Assembly: GCA_017507205.1 (NCBI GenBank)
Contig: JAFWBH010000136.1
Location: 1-10,807 of the forward strand
Source: Clostridia bacterium
Lineage (GTDB): Bacteria; Bacillota; Clostridia; Christensenellales; CAG-917
DNA length: 10,807 bases
Direction: 5' to 3'
Numbering within the stretch: position 1 is the stretch's first letter; every line of letters begins with the position of its first letter. Positions 1 to 6,225 of this stretch are shown piece by piece. The notes under the pieces were generated by a model. It made no database searches. It was given only the letters and a program-made list of their open reading frames with translations, and was not told where the DNA came from. The translations under genes and the position numbers were made by a program.

Positions 1-266
1 ATATCAACGTAATGAAAAATATGAGTGTTGACTGCGATTGCTGTGCTGTTGCAGAGGACCCCTGCATTGCTGATATTGGCATTCTTTCATCCCTTGACCC
101 TGTTGCAATTGACCAAGCCTGCATTGATCTTGTCTACAATTCAGAAGATCCAAAAAAGGATCATCTCATTGAAAGAATTGAGTCAAGACACGGCACTCTG
201 ACCATTGAAAAGGCTCACGCACTAGGCTACGGCACAAAGGAATATGAATTGATTTGCCTTGAATGA
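1..266 (+). CDS. DUF362 domain-containing protein, C-terminal end (5' partial)
   Basis: The reading frame is open to the left edge, with in-frame codons for Ile-Asn-Val before the first Met at 12. That Met is therefore internal and the true start lies outside the window. About 88 residues are visible. The pattern MSVDCDCC, then DIGIL-SLDPVAIDQACIDL, then LIERIESRHGT and a closing G-KEYEL matches the C-terminus of DUF362 proteins as I know them. These are clostridial and archaeal proteins of uncertain biochemical role, often carrying 4Fe-4S ferredoxin-like cysteines. The three Cys in the CDCC stretch and one in DPC could ligate a metal, but that is inference. The stop at 264-266 is followed after 19 bases by a bidirectional terminator, so this is the last gene of its transcript. 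It converges on the nucleoside kinase gene. Confidence 0.8.
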   Translation, partial: INVMKNMSVDCDCCAVAEDPCIADIGILSSLDPVAIDQACIDLVYNSEDPKKDHLIERIESRHGTLTIEKAHALGYGTKEYELICLE

Positions 267-285
267 TAATATATGACGAAATAAC

Positions 286-311
286 AAAAAGTGGACTTGA
301 GTCCACTTTTT
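286..311. terminator. Bidirectional intrinsic terminator between convergent genes
   Basis: A perfect 11-bp inverted repeat pairs 286-296 (A-tract plus GTGGAC) with 301-311 (GTCCAC plus T-tract) around a TTGA loop. It is flanked by A-rich sequence on the left and T-rich sequence on the right, so either strand's transcript would form a hairpin followed by a U-tract. It sits between the stop of the plus-strand DUF362 gene (266) and the stop of the minus-strand nucleoside kinase (368), and can end both. The T-rich stretch 312-367 holds nothing else I can support. Confidence 0.9.
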
Positions 312-367
312 TGTTTGTTTAAACTATGTTTTTTGTTGTTTTCTGCTCTTTTATCTTTTTTTGTGGC

Positions 368-2023
368 TTACACCTCAAAACAGCTTCCACCAACAAACTC
401 TCTCAGGATTGAGTTGCAAGGAATCACGCTTTCATCATCAAGGGGCTTGAAGTATTTGAGATACTTGATGAGGCGATTGGCAATGACGTATTGAGGGTCT
501 GTTGCCTTGATTTCCTTGAGGGCTGGCATTGCTTGCTTGCGAAGGACGCAAAGCTCATAAAGCAAGGATGAATTGAACACGAAGTTGACGCCCTCTTGGT
601 GAGGATATATCCATCTAAACTCACCATTTCTCACCGACTTCCACATGTCAATTGTGTTGGCTGCACTGCTTCCACGATGCTTCATATCACGGACAATTCT
701 ACGAATGAGGCGAACGTCTGTTGTGGACAAAGGTGCGTGGTCATCAATGTTGATTTGTGCTTGTGGTGCAATGAATATCTTAAACTTTTGGTGCTTGGGG
801 ATTGATGAGGTCAGCTGTTCATTGAGGGCGTGGATGCCTTCAATGATGATGGGGCTGTCGCTGTCAACCTTGATGGTTTTGCCGGCTTCCCTTTCACCTG
901 TTTTGAAGTTGAAATATGGCAAGGTCACCTCTTCACCATTGATGAGGTCATAGAGGTCCTTGTTGAACTGCTCAACGTCAAGACAGTTGATGTGTTCAAG
1001 GTCCAATTCACTCATTGAAACACCTTGTATCTCGCAGATTTGGGTTTTGGGCAGATAATAGTCATCCATTGAGATCATCACGGGCTTGATGCCTCTTGAT
1101 AAAAGCTCAATTCGCAGACGATTGCAGAAGGTGGTTTTGCCACTTGAACTGGGGCCTGCGATGCCAATAAGACGGATGTTTTCCTTTTCCTTTTCAATGG
1201 CATTGCCCAATTCTGAAAGCATATGGTTGTGGCGTGCCTCGCAAAGCTGGACAAAATCTCTGGGATTGCTGAGGAGCTTTTTGTTGATGCTGACGATTGT
1301 TTGAAGCCCAACCTTCTTTGACCATTGATATGCAGTCTGCAAGGTTTTGCCATAGGTTGTTTCCTCTTGGAACTCGGGGATTTCTGCTCCGAGCTCGTGA
1401 CGAGGATATTGGATGATCATGCCGGGGCTGTAAGGTGAAATGCGATAGTTTTTGATTGCGCCAGTTGAGGACGCCATATAGCCGTGAAGATAGTCATAGT
1501 ATTCAGCGCATTTGTAAAGGTGCACTGTTGACTCGGGACGGAACTCCAAAATCTCCAATTTGTCGTGATGACCAAATTGGTTGTAAACCTCTCTTGCCTC
1601 TTCTGTGCTGACAAGGAGTCTTTCAATGGGCAGATCCTCTGCGATGATCTTGGCAACCTCTGCCTTGATTGGCTCTGTGGCACGGGACATATTGAAGCCT
1701 GGTGTCAAGGCTTGACAGAATATTGCACGTGATACGTTATAACTGAAACGAATTTGCACGTCAGGATAAAGCCTGTGAAATGCCATTGCCACAACATAAC
1801 GAAGGCTTGTTTCATATGCCTTTGATGCCTCTTGATGATCAAGGTCAAGGAGTGTGATTTCTGCTCCCTCATTCTTTTCAGTGAGAGGATAGTTAAGCTC
1901 CTTTATTGCTGTGCCTATTTTGCAAATAATGTGATTGTCTTTTTCGTTGTCAGGAATAAGGTCAACAACCCTTGTTCCTCTTTCTACGGCGACTGCTTTG
2001 CCGTCAATAATTACATTAAACAT
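368..2023 (-). CDS. TGS-domain nucleoside (uridine-type) kinase
   Basis: A 551-residue cytoplasmic kinase of the phosphoribulokinase/uridine kinase P-loop family. It probably phosphorylates a nucleoside such as uridine or cytidine with ATP or GTP for pyrimidine salvage; the substrate is inferred from family. Residues 1-60 resemble a TGS domain (FNVIIDGKAVAVERGT). Roughly 60-220 resemble the second additional domain of threonyl-tRNA synthetase. The kinase domain begins near 285, with Walker A GPSSSGKT at about 290-297, then SMDDYY, YFNFKTGER, the Walker B-like strand PIIIEGIHALN, and the lid segment RLIRRIVRDMKHRG. This fused architecture of about 550 residues is usual for Firmicutes. The start at 2023 is preferred over an in-frame ATG at 2059: AGGGAG lies 6 bases before 2023, whereas the upstream ATG has no purine-rich site. 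The gene has its own promoter (2098-2126) and ends at the bidirectional terminator. The true substrate is not determined by sequence. Confidence 0.88.
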   Translation of the reverse strand: MFNVIIDGKAVAVERGTRVVDLIPDNEKDNHIICKIGTAIKELNYPLTEKNEGAEITLLDLDHQEASKAYETSLRYVVAMAFHRLYPDVQIRFSYNVSRAIFCQALTPGFNMSRATEPIKAEVAKIIAEDLPIERLLVSTEEAREVYNQFGHHDKLEILEFRPESTVHLYKCAEYYDYLHGYMASSTGAIKNYRISPYSPGMIIQYPRHELGAEIPEFQEETTYGKTLQTAYQWSKKVGLQTIVSINKKLLSNPRDFVQLCEARHNHMLSELGNAIEKEKENIRLIGIAGPSSSGKTTFCNRLRIELLSRGIKPVMISMDDYYLPKTQICEIQGVSMSELDLEHINCLDVEQFNKDLYDLINGEEVTLPYFNFKTGEREAGKTIKVDSDSPIIIEGIHALNEQLTSSIPKHQKFKIFIAPQAQINIDDHAPLSTTDVRLIRRIVRDMKHRGSSAANTIDMWKSVRNGEFRWIYPHQEGVNFVFNSSLLYELCVLRKQAMPALKEIKATDPQYVIANRLIKYLKYFKPLDDESVIPCNSILREFVGGSCFEV

Positions 2024-2029
2024 AATTTT

Positions 2030-2035
2030 CTCCCT
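2030..2035 (-). promoter_or_regulatory. Shine-Dalgarno site fixing the nucleoside kinase start
   Basis: The minus strand reads AGGGAG, then AAAATT, then ATG. This gives a 6-base spacer to the ATG at 2021-2023. The longer in-frame ATG at 2057-2059 has the pyrimidine-rich TTGTTCTT before it, so translation most likely starts at 2023. Confidence 0.8.
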
Positions 2036-2097
2036 TTTTGTCTTTCTCAATTCCGTCATAAGAACAACATAATCTATTATATTTTCAAAGCTTTTCT

Positions 2098-2126
2098 ATT
2101 TTAACATTAAATGGGATTTTCGTCAA
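2098..2126 (-). promoter_or_regulatory. Sigma-A type promoter of the nucleoside kinase gene
   Basis: On the minus strand a -35 box TTGACG (2121-2126) is separated by exactly 17 bases from a -10 box TAAAAT (2098-2103). A TG one base before the -10 box adds an extended -10 element. Each hexamer differs from consensus at one position. Transcription should begin near 2090, giving a leader of about 65 bases before the ATG at 2023. It lies just downstream of the dehydrogenase terminator, as expected for a new transcription unit. Confidence 0.8.
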
Positions 2127-2128
2127 TA

Positions 2129-2142
2129 GGCAATTTTTTGCC
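2129..2142. promoter_or_regulatory. Inverted repeat abutting the -35 box
   Basis: GGCAA, TTTT, TTGCC forms a perfect 5-bp inverted repeat with a 4-base loop, ending 2 bases upstream of the -35 box of the nucleoside kinase promoter. Its position would suit a regulator or an UP-like AT-rich element, but it is short and could arise by chance. Confidence 0.25.
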
Positions 2143-2189
2143 AATATAAAATACCATCAAAAAAACAAAACAAGCATTCTAACCACACA

Positions 2190-2220
2190 AAAAAAGGACT
2201 GCGTGTTGCAGTCCTTTTTT
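2190..2220 (-). terminator. Rho-independent terminator after the short-chain dehydrogenase
   Basis: A perfect 13-bp inverted repeat pairs 2190-2202 (A-tract plus GGACTGC) with 2208-2220 (GCAGTCC plus T-tract) around a 5-base loop. Read leftward, the hairpin ends in a run of U. It starts 10 bases beyond the dehydrogenase stop at 2230 and closes the polA-coaE-dehydrogenase unit. Confidence 0.92.
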
Positions 2221-2229
2221 ATGTATTGT

Positions 2230-3039
2230 CTATTTTGTTTCAGCTGTTTTTTCTGTTTCTTGTTGATCAAGGAATCTTTCAAGCTTTTTCTTTTCAAGGG
2301 CGAGGTATATCCATTTGACAGGGGGCAGAATCGTCATCAGCACTCTTGCAAAGACAAACAGCTTTGAAGGATTGACCTTCTTTTTGCCCTTTTCAAGCCC
2401 TTTGACCATACGCCTTGCAACCACCTTGGGACTTTGGACGGGGAAAGGTCTTTCTGTGATTTTTCTTGAGCTTCCCTCTGTTGCCTTCTTGAAAAAGCCT
2501 GTGTCTGTTGCAATGGGATAAAGGCAAGTGAGCTTGACATTGTCTGGTATCTCCATTTGCAAGCCCTCTTGGAAGCCGTTCATTGCAAATTTTGATGCGC
2601 TATAAATTGTATAACCGGGGACAGCCATTGTGCCAATTGCTGACACGGTGATGGCAAACTGACCATTTCTGCCGTTCAAGTATTCGACATATTTTGAATA
2701 AGAATAGATGGGTGAAAATACGTTGGTTTCAAACATTTTTTCAACTCTTTCCCAATTGGTATAATCAAACAATTCATAGTATGGATAGCCTGCGTTGGCG
2801 TAGAAAATATCTATGTCGCCAAGGACCTCAATTGCTCTTTCAAAAATAAGGTCAACGTTTTCCTTTTTAGACACATCCATAATCATTGGCACAACCTTTT
2901 CCTTGTCAAAGGTGTCAAGCTGATCGGTGTGAAGATCCACTGCCAAAATCTTGTTGTCACCTTGAACTAAAAGCTTCAAAACTTCAAGACCTATGCCACT
3001 GTTTGCTCCTGTCAAAACTATTCTTTTTCCGTTTATCAT
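2230..3039 (-). CDS. Short-chain dehydrogenase/reductase (SDR family oxidoreductase)
   Basis: A 269-residue classical SDR with a Rossmann fold, oxidising or reducing an unknown alcohol or ketone with NAD(P)(H). Visible motifs are the cofactor loop TGANSGIG (10-17), the structural NAG (82-84), catalytic Ser133, and the YxxxK pair Tyr146 and Lys150. Asp35 at the end of the second strand (ILAVD) favours NAD(H) over NADP(H); this is an inference from classical SDRs. The C-terminal extension has a hydrophobic stretch near 226-246 (FVFARVLMTILPP, then WIYLAL) flanked by Lys, which suggests peripheral membrane association. The start is supported by GGGGGAG 4 bases before the ATG. It lies 60 bases after the coaE stop with no clear promoter between, so co-transcription with coaE is likely. 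The substrate cannot be read from sequence. Confidence 0.88.
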   Translation of the reverse strand: MINGKRIVLTGANSGIGLEVLKLLVQGDNKILAVDLHTDQLDTFDKEKVVPMIMDVSKKENVDLIFERAIEVLGDIDIFYANAGYPYYELFDYTNWERVEKMFETNVFSPIYSYSKYVEYLNGRNGQFAITVSAIGTMAVPGYTIYSASKFAMNGFQEGLQMEIPDNVKLTCLYPIATDTGFFKKATEGSSRKITERPFPVQSPKVVARRMVKGLEKGKKKVNPSKLFVFARVLMTILPPVKWIYLALEKKKLERFLDQQETEKTAETK

Positions 3040-3099
3040 AATACTCCCCCGAAGTTGATTTTTTGTGTAAAACTAAGTTTAATGTGCGCTATTGAATGT

Positions 3100-3657
3100 T
3101 TAAACCTTCAATTTGTGTGCAATTGCTGTTGCTTTTGCACTGACCTCTTCCTTGGTGCCATTGTTTTCAATGATGATGTCTGCACTTTTTTTCAGCTGGC
3201 GTATTGGCACCTGCACAGACATAATTTCCTTGGCTCTTTTTCTGCACACACCTCTGCCCTCAAGACGCTTCAAGCGTATAGATTTTTTGGTGTCAACCAT
3301 GATCACCTTGTCAAATGTGTCAAGGATGCCACTCTCCAATGCAAGAGGCAATTCCACTGCCAGATTGTCGGCTGTTGTATCCATAATTTTGCCTATGATG
3401 AGAGGATGGGATATTCCATTGAGCTGTTGCAATTTTTCATAATTGCCAAAGACCACAGCACCAAGGGTTGCCCTTGTGATTGTGCCGTCTATGACAGCCT
3501 CTGGAAAGTTGATTTTGAGAGTGTTGAGATAGCTCTCGTCACTCCAAAGATCAGCATTGATTTTGTCAGCAGACAATGTAAGATAGCCTGCCTTTTCAAA
3601 GGCAAGCATTACCTCGCTTTTGCCACATCCTATTCCACCTATGACTGCAATCTTCAT
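3100..3657 (-). CDS. coaE: Dephospho-CoA kinase
   Basis: A 185-residue P-loop kinase that phosphorylates the 3'-hydroxyl of dephospho-CoA with ATP, the last step of coenzyme A synthesis, in the cytoplasm. Walker A is GGIGCGKS (7-14). SADKI (29-33) corresponds to the usual DADxI: the second Asp, equivalent to the catalytic Asp33 of E. coli CoaE, is kept as Asp31, while the first is replaced by Ser. The substrate and lid regions are recognisable: ISHPLI around 82-87, VELPLALESG around 101-110, RLKRLEGRG, and the closing SADIIIENNG. Glu15 replaces the Thr usual after GKS. The protein is slightly shorter than the roughly 200 residues usual for the family. It starts 9 bases after the polA stop, and its Shine-Dalgarno AAGGGTG overlaps the polA stop region, so the two are translated from one transcript. 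Confidence 0.9.
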   Translation of the reverse strand: MKIAVIGGIGCGKSEVMLAFEKAGYLTLSADKINADLWSDESYLNTLKINFPEAVIDGTITRATLGAVVFGNYEKLQQLNGISHPLIIGKIMDTTADNLAVELPLALESGILDTFDKVIMVDTKKSIRLKRLEGRGVCRKRAKEIMSVQVPIRQLKKSADIIIENNGTKEEVSAKATAIAHKLKV

Positions 3658-3666
3658 AAAGCACCC

Positions 3667-6162
3667 TTATAGCTCTGCCCAGCTGTCGCCAACCACTGCC
3701 TCTGCAACAAGGGGAACGTTGAGTGCCATAGCCTTCTCCATTTCCTCTTGGAGAATTGCCTTGACCTCATCAATTTCGCCCTCATCAGCGTCAATGATAA
3801 GCTCATCGTGGACTTGAAGAATCATCTTTGATTTCATTGCTTCAAGACGTTTTTCAACACCAAGCATTGCCACCTTTATTATGTCAGCAGCAGAGCCTTG
3901 AAGTGGCGTATTCTTTGCCATACGCTGTGCTGCACTTCTCACAAGATAGTTGCTGGCAGTGAGGTCAGAGAGGTTTCTGCGTCTGCCCAAAATGGTTGTG
4001 CTATAACCCTTTTCTGTTGCCTCTGCAACGTTGCCGTCAAGATATGCCTTTACTGTTGGATATTTTTCAAAATATCTTTCAATGAATTCCTTTGCGCGAT
4101 AGTTGGATATGCCAAGCTGTTCAGCAAGTCCAAAGTCACTCATGCCATAAATGATGCCAAAATTGACTGCCTTGGCATCTCTGCGCATTTGGTCGGTGAC
4201 CTCTTCAACAGCCACGCCAAAGATTTGTGATGCTGTTGTGGCGTGAACATCGATGCCATTTTTGTATGAATTGACCAATATGTCGTCATTGCTGAAATGA
4301 GCAAGCATACGAAGCTCAATTTGGCTGTAATCGGCTGACACAAGCTTGCAACCCTTTGATGGTATGAATGCCCTCTTGATGTCCTTTGCTTCCTCACTCC
4401 TTACAGGAATGTTTTGAAGGTTGGGATTCGTTGATGACAATCTGCCCGTCTGGGTGATGCATTGATTGAATTCAGTGTGTATCCTTCCTCTGTTGACCAG
4501 TGGTTGAAGCCCTACAACATAGGTTGAAAGGAGCTTTGAATAGTGTCTGAAATCAAGGATGAGGTCAATGACAGGATGCTCGTTTTTGAGATTTGACAGC
4601 ACCTCTTCACCAACACTATAACCTGTCTTTGTCTTTTTGCCGTGTTTGAGTCCAAGCCTTTCAAAAAGCACCTCACCAAGCTGTTTGGGTGATGCCACAT
4701 TAAACTCAAAGCCAACCATTTGATGAATCCTCTCCACCAAGCCGTTGACGATATTTGTATACTTTTCATTGAGCCTTTGAAGTTCATCACTGTCAACTGC
4801 AAAGCCTCTATCTTCCATATTTTTGAGGACTACTGCAAGAGGCTGTTCCACCTCATAAAAGAGCTTTGTCAAGCCCTTTTCTTCAAGAGCCTTTTCAAGC
4901 TTTTTGCTTTGGTCATAAAGCTCGGCCGAGCCAATTTCATAACCGTCACCACCAAGGCAAGCCTCAATTGATTTGATTGGCGCACTATCTCTTGTAAGAT
5001 GTGTGGCAATCATATTGTCAAAGAATTTGTCTGCTGTTATGCCGTATTCCTTTGACAAGGATTTGTAATCATAACAAATGAGTGTTTTGCCCGAAATGGC
5101 ACTTTTAACAGTGTCAATGGCTATGTCAAATGTCAATTCTGCAAAAAGGTCATCTCCACAATTGATGACACATTCTGTTTTTCCGTCAGTTGAAAAGGCA
5201 ATCTGCTCTCTTATAAGCAATGCAACCTTGTCACCCTTCAAGCTGTCAATTATGCCTTCAACGGTGTCAATTGATTGGACGGTCTTTTCAAAGTTGACCT
5301 CTCCTTGCTCTGCTTCATCAAACCTCATGCTTGCTGTGACAGATTGCAATTCAAGCTCTGCCAGCTTGCGCTTGACATCCATTGAATACACTCCCTTGAA
5401 GGTCATATCATCAAGGGTGCATGGTATGGGTGCATTGCACTCAATTGTTGCAAGTGTTCGGCTGAGGCGTGCAACATCCTCGCTTTCACGTATGGTTTCA
5501 CCAAGCTTGCCCTTTATTTCATCTGCGTGAGCAAAAACTCCGTCAAGGTTGCCATAGGTTGCAAGCAAATCTCTTGCCGTCTTTTCACCAACTCCCTTTA
5601 CGCCGGGGATGTTGTCAGAGGGGTCGCCACGGAGCGCCTTGTAGTCTATGAAGGTGTCAACGGTGAAGCCATCGTTGAGGAGCCATTCGGGCGTGATAAA
5701 CTCAATGTCTGTCACTCCCTTTTTTGTCCAAAGGATTGTGGTTGATGGGCTGACCAGCTGGAAGCTGTCCCTATCACCTGTGACGATGTAGGTTGTGTCC
5801 TCAAATCTCCTTGAAAGAGTGCCAAGGATGTCGTCAGCCTCATAGCCTTCCATTGAGATGACCTTGATTTCCATAAGGCGCAAAATCTCTTTGAGAGGCT
5901 CAATTTGCATTGCAAGCTCGGGGTCCATAGGCTTTCTTGTGCCCTTGTATTCCGTGAACATCTTGTGTCTAAAGGTGGGTGCCTTCAAGTCAAATGCCAC
6001 TGCCATATGTGTGGGCTGTTGCTCCTTGACAAGCTTTGTCACAAGGCGTAAAAAGCCCATAATTGCTCCCGTAAAAAAGCCCTTTGAGGTTTTAAGGCCG
6101 GGGAGTGCGTGATAGGCACGATGCAATAGGCTGTTGCCGTCAATCAAAATAATTTTGTTCAT
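3667..6162 (-). CDS. polA: DNA polymerase I with degenerate proofreading domain
   Basis: An 831-residue family A polymerase that fills gaps and removes RNA primers during lagging-strand synthesis and excision repair. The 5'-nuclease domain (1-290) keeps its metal-binding acids: Asp8, Asp58, EADD at 108-111, TGDRD at 128-132, and Asp180 and Asp183 before a helix-hairpin-helix (NIPGVKGVG). The middle region (about 300-420) lacks the DxE exonuclease motif and the other proofreading acids, so 3'-5' exonuclease activity is probably absent, as in many Gram-positive Pol I enzymes. The polymerase domain is intact: motif A SADYSQIELR with Asp611; motif B with Arg660, Lys664, Phe668 and Tyr672; and motif C QVHDEL with His785, Asp786 and Glu787. 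The start at 6162 gives the expected MNKIILIDGNS N-terminus; only a modest GGACGAG lies upstream. It heads the polA-coaE unit. No convincing promoter is seen in the 63 bases before it. Confidence 0.95.
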   Translation of the reverse strand: MNKIILIDGNSLLHRAYHALPGLKTSKGFFTGAIMGFLRLVTKLVKEQQPTHMAVAFDLKAPTFRHKMFTEYKGTRKPMDPELAMQIEPLKEILRLMEIKVISMEGYEADDILGTLSRRFEDTTYIVTGDRDSFQLVSPSTTILWTKKGVTDIEFITPEWLLNDGFTVDTFIDYKALRGDPSDNIPGVKGVGEKTARDLLATYGNLDGVFAHADEIKGKLGETIRESEDVARLSRTLATIECNAPIPCTLDDMTFKGVYSMDVKRKLAELELQSVTASMRFDEAEQGEVNFEKTVQSIDTVEGIIDSLKGDKVALLIREQIAFSTDGKTECVINCGDDLFAELTFDIAIDTVKSAISGKTLICYDYKSLSKEYGITADKFFDNMIATHLTRDSAPIKSIEACLGGDGYEIGSAELYDQSKKLEKALEEKGLTKLFYEVEQPLAVVLKNMEDRGFAVDSDELQRLNEKYTNIVNGLVERIHQMVGFEFNVASPKQLGEVLFERLGLKHGKKTKTGYSVGEEVLSNLKNEHPVIDLILDFRHYSKLLSTYVVGLQPLVNRGRIHTEFNQCITQTGRLSSTNPNLQNIPVRSEEAKDIKRAFIPSKGCKLVSADYSQIELRMLAHFSNDDILVNSYKNGIDVHATTASQIFGVAVEEVTDQMRRDAKAVNFGIIYGMSDFGLAEQLGISNYRAKEFIERYFEKYPTVKAYLDGNVAEATEKGYSTTILGRRRNLSDLTASNYLVRSAAQRMAKNTPLQGSAADIIKVAMLGVEKRLEAMKSKMILQVHDELIIDADEGEIDEVKAILQEEMEKAMALNVPLVAEAVVGDSWAEL

Positions 6163-6201
6163 AAATTTTCTCGTCCATATAGGACTGCCCTTTTATTTAA
6201 A

Positions 6202-6221
6202 CAGAGTGGTTGACCACTCTG
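6202..6221 (-). terminator. Hairpin between surface protein A and polA, probably a weak terminator
   Basis: A perfect 9-bp inverted repeat pairs 6202-6210 (CAGAGTGGT) with 6213-6221 (ACCACTCTG) around two bases. It begins 4 bases after the surface protein A stop. Read leftward it is followed by TTTAAATAAAA, a broken rather than continuous U-tract, so termination may be partial. With no obvious polA promoter downstream, some read-through into polA is possible. Confidence 0.55.
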
Positions 6222-6225
6222 CTCA

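Noticed and set aside
12..14. The ATG at 12 as a true start of a small 84-residue protein
   Set aside because: In-frame codons continue to the left edge, and the residues match the C-terminus of a longer DUF362 family rather than a complete protein.
291..494. A 67-codon plus-strand frame overlapping the terminator
   Set aside because: It begins inside the terminator hairpin and runs into the antisense of the nucleoside kinase. It has hydrophobic low-complexity content and no ribosome site.
3040..3099. A promoter for the short-chain dehydrogenase in the gap after coaE
   Set aside because: AT-rich words such as TTTACA are present, but no partner hexamer lies at 16-18 bases, and the best placements run into the ribosome site.
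3055..3672. A 205-codon plus-strand open frame antisense to coaE
   Set aside because: It is Cys- and His-rich with no recognisable domain and no clear ribosome site. It lies wholly opposite a clear CoaE, so it is a shadow frame.
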